From positions 2,108,001 through 2,172,000 of the forward strand of contig NZ_FMIA01000002.1 of assembly GCF_900091615.1 (NCBI RefSeq): 64,000 nucleotides of DNA, read 5' to 3'. The translations under genes were made by a program, and so were the position numbers. This stretch comes from Micromonospora yangpuensis. GTDB taxonomy: Bacteria; Actinomycetota; Actinomycetes; Mycobacteriales; Micromonosporaceae. This document shows, piece after piece, positions 59,269-64,000 of this stretch; positions within the stretch are counted from its first letter, which is position 1, and each line of letters starts with the position of its first letter. Below the pieces are notes generated by a model. The model did no database searches and was not told the DNA's origin. It worked only from the letters and a program-made list of their open reading frames with translations.

Positions 59269-60558
59269 ATGAGCGTCACCACGCGGCGTAACCGCCTTGC
59301 GGTCGCCGCCCTTGCCGCGATCACCGCACTCGGCGGTCTCACGGCCTGCGGCAACGACGAGGGCTCGGGCCAGGCGGACGGCAAGCCCGCCAAGCTGGTC
59401 GTCGACACCTTCGGCGAGATGGGCTACGACGAGCTCGTCAAGCAGTACGAGAAGGACACCGGCATCAAGATCGAGCTGCGCAAGACCGCGCAGCTCAGCG
59501 ACTACCGTCCCAAGCTGGTCCGCTACCTGGCCACCGGCAAGGGCGCGGGCGACGTGGTCGCGCTGGAGGAGGGCATCCTCAACGAGTTCAAGGCGAACCC
59601 GGCGAACTGGGTGGACCTCGCTCCGCTGGTCGCCGACCACTCCAAGGAGTACCTGCCCTGGAAGTGGGAGCTGGGCAAGGCCCAGGACGGCCGGCTGCTC
59701 GGCCTGCCGACCGACGTCGGCAGCCTCGCGGTCTGCTACCGCAAGGACCTGTTCGAGGCGGCCAAGCTGCCGACCGAGCGGGACCAGGTCTCGGCGCTCT
59801 GGCCGGACTGGAACGCCTTCCTGGAGACGGGTCGCAAGTACAAGGCGGGCAGCGGCGGCAAGGCGATGATCGACTCGATCACCGCGGTCAGCAACGCCGT
59901 GCTGTTCCAGCAGAACGGTGACCTGTTCTACGACAAGGAAAACAACATCATCGCGGACAAGAGCCCGGCGGTGCAGGCCGCCTGGGAGACCGCGACCTCG
60001 ATGTCCGACATCTCCGCCAAGGCCGCCACCTGGTCGCCGGCGTGGTCGGGTGGCTTCAAGCAGGGCACCTTCGCCGCGACCTTCTGCCCGTCCTGGATGC
60101 TCGGCATCGTGGCGGAGAACTCCGGCGAGGCCAACAAGGGCAAGTGGGACGTCGCGGCGGTGCCGGGCGGCGGCGGCAACTGGGGCGGCTCCTGGCTCTC
60201 CGTGCCGGCGCAGAGCCAGCACCAGAAGGAGGCCGCGAAGCTCGCGGAGTTCCTGACCAACGCCAACAGCCAGGTGGAGGCCTTCAAGGCCACCGGCCCG
60301 CTGCCCACCAACCTGGAGGCGCTGAAGAACGAGGCGTTCCTCAGCTACACCAACGAGTACTTCAGCGGCGCGCCGACCGGCAAGATCTTCGGTGAGAGCG
60401 TCGCGAAGATCCAGCCCGTCCACCTCGGCCCGAAGCACCAGGCCGTCAAGGAGAACGCGCTGGAGCCGGCACTGCGGTCGTTCGAGAACGGGCAGTCCGA
60501 CAAGGCCAAGGCCTGGGAGCAGTTCCAGAAGGACGCGGCGATCCAGGGCCGCTTCTGA
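59269..60558 (+). CDS. cebE: Cello-oligosaccharide ABC transporter substrate-binding lipoprotein
   Basis: A 429-residue family 1 solute-binding lipoprotein. The signal ends LGGLTAC, with lipidated Cys at about residue 27. The mature part has a typical sugar-binding fold (LVVDTFGEMGYDELVKQYEKDTGIK at the start, GGNWGGSWLSVPAQSQ in the hinge region). The cellobiose/cellotriose assignment rests on the CebR-type operator and the bglC gene downstream, not on the binding pocket. ATG 59269 follows GAAAGAGGGT. A hairpin follows the gene. Confidence 0.9.
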   Translation: MSVTTRRNRLAVAALAAITALGGLTACGNDEGSGQADGKPAKLVVDTFGEMGYDELVKQYEKDTGIKIELRKTAQLSDYRPKLVRYLATGKGAGDVVALEEGILNEFKANPANWVDLAPLVADHSKEYLPWKWELGKAQDGRLLGLPTDVGSLAVCYRKDLFEAAKLPTERDQVSALWPDWNAFLETGRKYKAGSGGKAMIDSITAVSNAVLFQQNGDLFYDKENNIIADKSPAVQAAWETATSMSDISAKAATWSPAWSGGFKQGTFAATFCPSWMLGIVAENSGEANKGKWDVAAVPGGGGNWGGSWLSVPAQSQHQKEAAKLAEFLTNANSQVEAFKATGPLPTNLEALKNEAFLSYTNEYFSGAPTGKIFGESVAKIQPVHLGPKHQAVKENALEPALRSFENGQSDKAKAWEQFQKDAAIQGRF

Positions 60559-60569
60559 GCCAGTCCCAC

Positions 60570-60604
60570 CCGGTGGCGTTCGGGGATGACCCGGACGCCA
60601 CCGG
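60570..60604 (+). terminator. Stable hairpin between cebE and cebF
   Basis: A 15-bp stem with one G-T wobble (60570-60584 with 60590-60604) and a 5-base loop, 12 bases after the cebE stop. There is no T run. It is placed like hairpins that stabilise or partially terminate binding-protein messages in sugar ABC operons. Confidence 0.65.
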
Positions 60605-60670
60605 TCGGTCCCGTTCCGCGTACCACCCTGCGCGAGATCCCCCTCCTTCTCGCCGGGAAAGGAAACCGCA

Positions 60671-61642
60671 ATGAGCCTGTCGGCCACGACGGCACCGCCG
60701 TCACCAGCAGCACCACCACCCCGTGAGCCATCCTCCCGGCGGCCCAAGGGACACACCCTCTCGCGTCTGGATCTCAAGTACTCCCCGTACCTCTACATCG
60801 CGCCGTTCTTCCTGATCTTCGGCGCCTTCGGGTTGTACCCGATGCTGCGTACCGCCTGGATGTCGCTGCACGACTGGGACATGATCGGCGAGCACACCTT
60901 CATCGGGCTCGACAACTACACCCAGCTGATCCGGGACGACTACTTCTGGAACGCCCTGGTCAACACCTTCGGCATCTTCGCCCTGTCGACCATCCCGCAG
61001 CTGCTGCTGGCGCTCTTCCTGGCGAACCTGCTCAACCGGACCTTCCTGCGCGCCAAGACCTTCTTCCGGATGGCCATCTTCATCCCCAACGTGGTCTCGG
61101 TGGCCGCCGTCGCGATCGTCTTCGGCATGCTCTTCCAGCGCGACTTCGGCCTCTTCAACTGGATGCTCGGCTTCGTCGGGGTCGACCCGATCTCCTGGGA
61201 CTCGCAGCGGTGGAGCTCGTGGACCGCGATCGCCTCGATGGTCAACTGGCGCTGGACCGGCTACAACACGCTGATCCTGCTCGCCGGCATGCAGGCCATC
61301 CCGCGCGACCTCTACGAGGCCGCCGCGCTCGACGGCGCCAGCCAGTGGCGGCAGTTCTGGCAGATCACCCTGCCCATGCTCAAGCCCACCTTCGTCTTCG
61401 TGGTGATCCTCTCCACGATCGGTGGCATGCAGCTCTTCACCGAGCCGCTGCTCTTCGCCAACGGCAGCATCACCGGTGGCAACCTGCGGGAGTTCCAGAC
61501 CCTGGCGATGTACATGTACGAGATGGGCATCACGAACCTCAACTCCGCCGGTTACGGCGCAGCGGTCGCGTGGGCGATGTTCCTGATCATCGTGCTGGTC
61601 TCGATGATCAATTTCCTGCTCGTCCGCCGCTCGGCCAAGTGA
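60671..61642 (+). CDS. cebF: Cello-oligosaccharide ABC transporter permease CebF
   Basis: A 323-residue MalF-type permease. A cytoplasmic Ser/Pro-rich start is followed by six helices beginning at YLYIAPFFLIFGAFGLYP. The EAA loop reads DLYEAAALDGASQWRQFWQITLPML. ATG 60671 has GGAAAGGAAA upstream. It forms the channel with CebG. The ATPase (MsiK-type) is not in this operon, as is usual for the group. Confidence 0.93.
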   Translation: MSLSATTAPPSPAAPPPREPSSRRPKGHTLSRLDLKYSPYLYIAPFFLIFGAFGLYPMLRTAWMSLHDWDMIGEHTFIGLDNYTQLIRDDYFWNALVNTFGIFALSTIPQLLLALFLANLLNRTFLRAKTFFRMAIFIPNVVSVAAVAIVFGMLFQRDFGLFNWMLGFVGVDPISWDSQRWSSWTAIASMVNWRWTGYNTLILLAGMQAIPRDLYEAAALDGASQWRQFWQITLPMLKPTFVFVVILSTIGGMQLFTEPLLFANGSITGGNLREFQTLAMYMYEMGITNLNSAGYGAAVAWAMFLIIVLVSMINFLLVRRSAK

Positions 61643-61652
61643 GGAGAGAGTC

Positions 61653-62495
61653 GTGACCTCGGCTTCCCAGCGCCTCTGGCGCACCAGTCCACTTACCTAC
61701 GTCGCGCTCGTCCTCGCCGCGCTGCTGTCGATCTACCCGTTCTACTACATGGTGGTCATCGGCACCCGCAGCCTCGACTCGATCAACGACGTGCCGCCGC
61801 CGTTGACCCCCGGCAGCGCGTTCGGCGACAACTTCGGCCGGGTCCTGGACAACAGCGCGGCCAACTTCCTCACCGGCATGATGAACTCGATCATCGTCTC
61901 GTCGGTGGTGACGCTGTCGGTGGTGATCACCGGCTCGCTGGCCGGGTTCGCCTTCGCCAAGCTGCGCTTCCGGGGCCAGAACGTGCTGCTGCTGGCCATC
62001 GTGGTGACCATGATGATCCCGACCCAGCTCGGCCTGATCCCGCTCTGGGGCATGATCCAGTCCCTCAACTGGTACGACACCCTCTACGCGGTCACGGTGC
62101 CGTTCCTGGTGAGCGCCTTCGGCGTGTTCATGATGCGGCAGTACGCCAGCCAGGCGATCTCCGACGAGCTGATCGAGGCCGGTCGGGTCGACGGCGCCAG
62201 CACCTTCCGGATCTACTGGAACATCGTGCTGCCGGCGCTGCGCCCGGCGGCCGGGGTGCTCGGTCTGCTCACCTTCATGGAGACCTGGAACTCGTTCCTC
62301 TGGCCGTACGCGGTGCTCAGCCCGGAGAACCCGACCCTGCAGGTGTCGCTGGCGTTCCTGTCGTACGCCTACTACACCGACTACTCGCAGGTCTTCGCCG
62401 CCACCGCCATCGGCACGATCCCGCTGGTGCTGGTGTTCCTCGTGTTCGGCCGCCAGATCATCGGCGGCATCATGGAAGGTGCCGTCAAGTCGTGA
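61653..62495 (+). CDS. cebG: Cello-oligosaccharide ABC transporter permease CebG
   Basis: A 280-residue MalG-type permease with six helices. The EAA loop reads [27 protein letters not shown], and the C-terminus is short. GTG 61653 has GTGAGGAGAG upstream, 10 bases after the cebF stop. Its stop overlaps the bglC start by GTGA. Confidence 0.93.
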   Translation: MTSASQRLWRTSPLTYVALVLAALLSIYPFYYMVVIGTRSLDSINDVPPPLTPGSAFGDNFGRVLDNSAANFLTGMMNSIIVSSVVTLSVVITGSLAGFAFAKLRFRGQNVLLLAIVVTMMIPTQLGLIPLWGMIQSLNWYDTLYAVTVPFLVSAFGVFMMRQYASQAISDELIEAGRVDGASTFRIYWNIVLPALRPAAGVLGLLTFMETWNSFLWPYAVLSPENPTLQVSLAFLSYAYYTDYSQVFAATAIGTIPLVLVFLVFGRQIIGGIMEGAVKS

Positions 62496-63922
62496 GCAAC
62501 CCCGCAGGACCGCCCGCTGTGGGCGTGCTCGACCAGGCTCGGCAGCTGACCTTCCCACCCGGGTTCCTCTGGGGCGCCGCCACGGCGGCGTACCAGATCG
62601 AGGGCGCGGCCACCGAGGGCGGTCGGGGGCCGTCGATCTGGGACACCTTCAGCCACACCCCCGGGCGGGTGGTCGGCGGGCACACCGGTGACGTGGCGTG
62701 CGACCACTACCACCGGGTCGCCTCCGACGTCCGGCTGATGGCCGGCCTCGGCCTGCAGTCGTACCGGTTCTCGGTCGCCTGGCCCCGGGTGCAGCCCACC
62801 GGGTCCGGTGCGGCCAACCAGCAGGGCCTGGACTTCTACCGGCGGCTGGTCGACGAGCTGCTGGCCCACGACATCGAGCCGTGGCTCACCCTCTACCACT
62901 GGGATCTGCCCCAGCCGTTGGAGGACGCCGGTGGCTGGCCGGCCCGGGACACCGCCGCCCGGTTCGCCGACTACACCCGGCTGGTCGTCGACGCGCTCGG
63001 CGACCGGGTCCGGTACTGGACCACCCTCAACGAGCCCTGGTGCTCGGCGTTCCTCGGGTACGGCTCCGGGGTGCACGCCCCGGGGCGGACGGCCGGGGCG
63101 GACGCGGTCCGCGCCGGACACCACCTGATGCTCGGACACGGGCTCGCGGTGCAGGCGCTGCGGGCGGCCCGCCCACAGGCCGAGGTCGGCGTCACGGTCA
63201 ACCTGTACCCGGTCACCCCGGCCACCGACTCGCCCGCGGACGTGGACGCCGCCCGCCGCATCGACGGGCTGATGAACCGCTTCTTCCTCGACCCGCTGCT
63301 GCGTGGTTCGTACCCGGTCGACCTGCGGGAGGACCTGCGCCAGGTGTCCGACTTCGGGCACGTGCGCGACGGTGACCTGGCCACCATCTCCACCGACCTG
63401 GACATGGTGGGGGTCAACTACTACAGCCGGCACGTGGTCGCCGCGCCGGTCGAGGCCCGGCCGCGGCCCGAGACGCCGGCGCCCTCCAGCTGGCCGGGCA
63501 GCGAGGACGTGCGCTTCGTCACGCGCGGCGTCCCGGTGACCGACATGCAGTGGGAGATCGACGCCCCGGGGCTGGTCGAGACGTTACGCCGGGTGCACGA
63601 CGACTACACCGACCTGCCGCTGTACGTCACCGAGAACGGCTCGGCCTTCGTCGACACGGTGACCGACGGCGAGGTCGACGACGTCGACCGGCTGGCCTAC
63701 TTCGACGCCCACCTGCGCGCCGCGCACGCCGCGATCAGCTCCGGAGTGCCCCTGAAGGGGTACTTCGCCTGGTCACTGATGGATAATTTCGAGTGGGCCT
63801 GGGGTTACACCAAGCGGTTCGGCATGATCCACGTCGACTACGACAGCCAGCACCGCATCCCCAAGTCCAGCGCCAGGTGGTACGCCGAGGTGATCCGACG
63901 CAACGGTCTGGCCGCACAATAG
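62492..63922 (+). CDS. bglC: GH1 beta-glucosidase
   Basis: A 476-residue family 1 glycosidase that should hydrolyse imported cellobiose and short cello-oligosaccharides in the cytoplasm. The acid/base Glu is in TLNEPW (about residue 178) and the nucleophile Glu is in YVTENGSA (about 382). The family N-terminal motif [15 protein letters not shown] is intact and there is no signal peptide. GTG 62492 overlaps the cebG stop. cebEFG-bglC under CebR is the known Streptomyces arrangement, and this region has the same order and operator. A stem-loop ends the operon. Confidence 0.97.
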   Translation: MSNPAGPPAVGVLDQARQLTFPPGFLWGAATAAYQIEGAATEGGRGPSIWDTFSHTPGRVVGGHTGDVACDHYHRVASDVRLMAGLGLQSYRFSVAWPRVQPTGSGAANQQGLDFYRRLVDELLAHDIEPWLTLYHWDLPQPLEDAGGWPARDTAARFADYTRLVVDALGDRVRYWTTLNEPWCSAFLGYGSGVHAPGRTAGADAVRAGHHLMLGHGLAVQALRAARPQAEVGVTVNLYPVTPATDSPADVDAARRIDGLMNRFFLDPLLRGSYPVDLREDLRQVSDFGHVRDGDLATISTDLDMVGVNYYSRHVVAAPVEARPRPETPAPSSWPGSEDVRFVTRGVPVTDMQWEIDAPGLVETLRRVHDDYTDLPLYVTENGSAFVDTVTDGEVDDVDRLAYFDAHLRAAHAAISSGVPLKGYFAWSLMDNFEWAWGYTKRFGMIHVDYDSQHRIPKSSARWYAEVIRRNGLAAQ

Positions 63923-63950
63923 GCGAGGGCCAGCCAGTCACGAGCGGCTT

Positions 63951-63979
63951 CGGTGCCGTCCCCGCCGGGGACGGCACCG
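63951..63979 (+). terminator. Hairpin terminator after bglC
   Basis: A perfect 13-bp stem (63951-63963 with 63967-63979) and a 3-base loop, 28 bases after the bglC stop. The last 20 bases of the window show no gene. Confidence 0.75.
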
Positions 63980-64000
63980 GGCCCGCCGGACGTCGGAGGA

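Noticed and set aside
1..64000. tRNA, rRNA, prophage, transposase or polyketide/peptide cluster
   Set aside because: I looked for tRNA-like cloverleaves, transposase motifs and phage or modular synthase motifs in the gaps and frames and saw none.

Overview
The window is about 64 kb of very high-GC DNA (strong G/C bias at third codon positions, many GTG and TTG starts) from an actinomycete. The gene content and local gene order suggest Micromonosporaceae, most likely Micromonospora or a close relative: dxs, a fadB-type protein with a thiolase, an HRDC ribonuclease D, DUF3000, hemE, a hemY-type oxidase and a chdC/hemQ protein, plus an AA10 oxygenase and a CebR-type sugar locus. A dispersed intergenic inverted repeat (four copies) also fits that group. 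This is an inference from family knowledge; no database was searched. I see no tRNA, rRNA, CRISPR array, insertion sequence or prophage.

Layout. 0-7 kb: the end of a KimA-like APC permease, an RNA uracil methyltransferase, an isolated AAA/DUF234 ATPase behind an unusual AT-rich repeat array, and dxs. 7-16.6 kb: a putative lipoprotein, two paralogous membrane proteins placed tail to tail, a PQQ-propeller-like protein, an OmpR-type two-component pair and an auxin-efflux-carrier family permease. 16.7-31.5 kb: mostly housekeeping metabolism, with fatty-acid beta-oxidation (fadB/fadA type), ribonuclease D, a membrane-anchored trypsin-like protease, a Pro/Gly-repeat membrane protein, DUF3000, the hemE-cgoX-chdC haem genes, a secreted AA10-CBM2 oxygenase, a GNAT enzyme, two small proteins and msrB. 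31.5-47.3 kb: a stand-alone LigD-type polymerase, a four-gene ABC exporter block (two FtsX-like permeases and two ATPases), a secreted GH27-CBM13 alpha-galactosidase behind a LacI-type palindrome, a secreted TAP-type hydrolase, a stand-alone LigD-type DNA ligase, DUF1990 and an AlkA-like glycosylase. 47.5-49.9 kb: an ECF sigma factor, its anti-sigma factor and a surface lipoprotein. 50-57.3 kb: a HerA-like ATPase, SbcD, SbcC and a NurA-like nuclease, followed by a spermidine-synthase fold protein. 57.4-59 kb: a RibD-C reductase coupled to a 39-residue Cys-rich microprotein, and a pRiA4b-type protein. 59-64 kb: cebE-cebF-cebG-bglC, a cello-oligosaccharide uptake and hydrolysis operon behind two CebR-like operators.

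The genes fall into three functional groups. One is plant-polymer use: the oxygenase, GH27, the ceb transporter and the beta-glucosidase. The second is DNA end repair: the polymerase and ligase domains, AlkA, and HerA-SbcCD-NurA. The third is core isoprenoid, haem and fatty-acid metabolism. The most interesting item is the HerA-SbcD-SbcC-NurA cluster. It mirrors the archaeal HerA-Mre11-Rad50-NurA end-resection module, and its HerA protein ends in GSDDDIPF, which looks like the protein-docking tip of bacterial SSB. The window is also rich in in-frame and 3'-end minisatellites, and several genes look leaderless.
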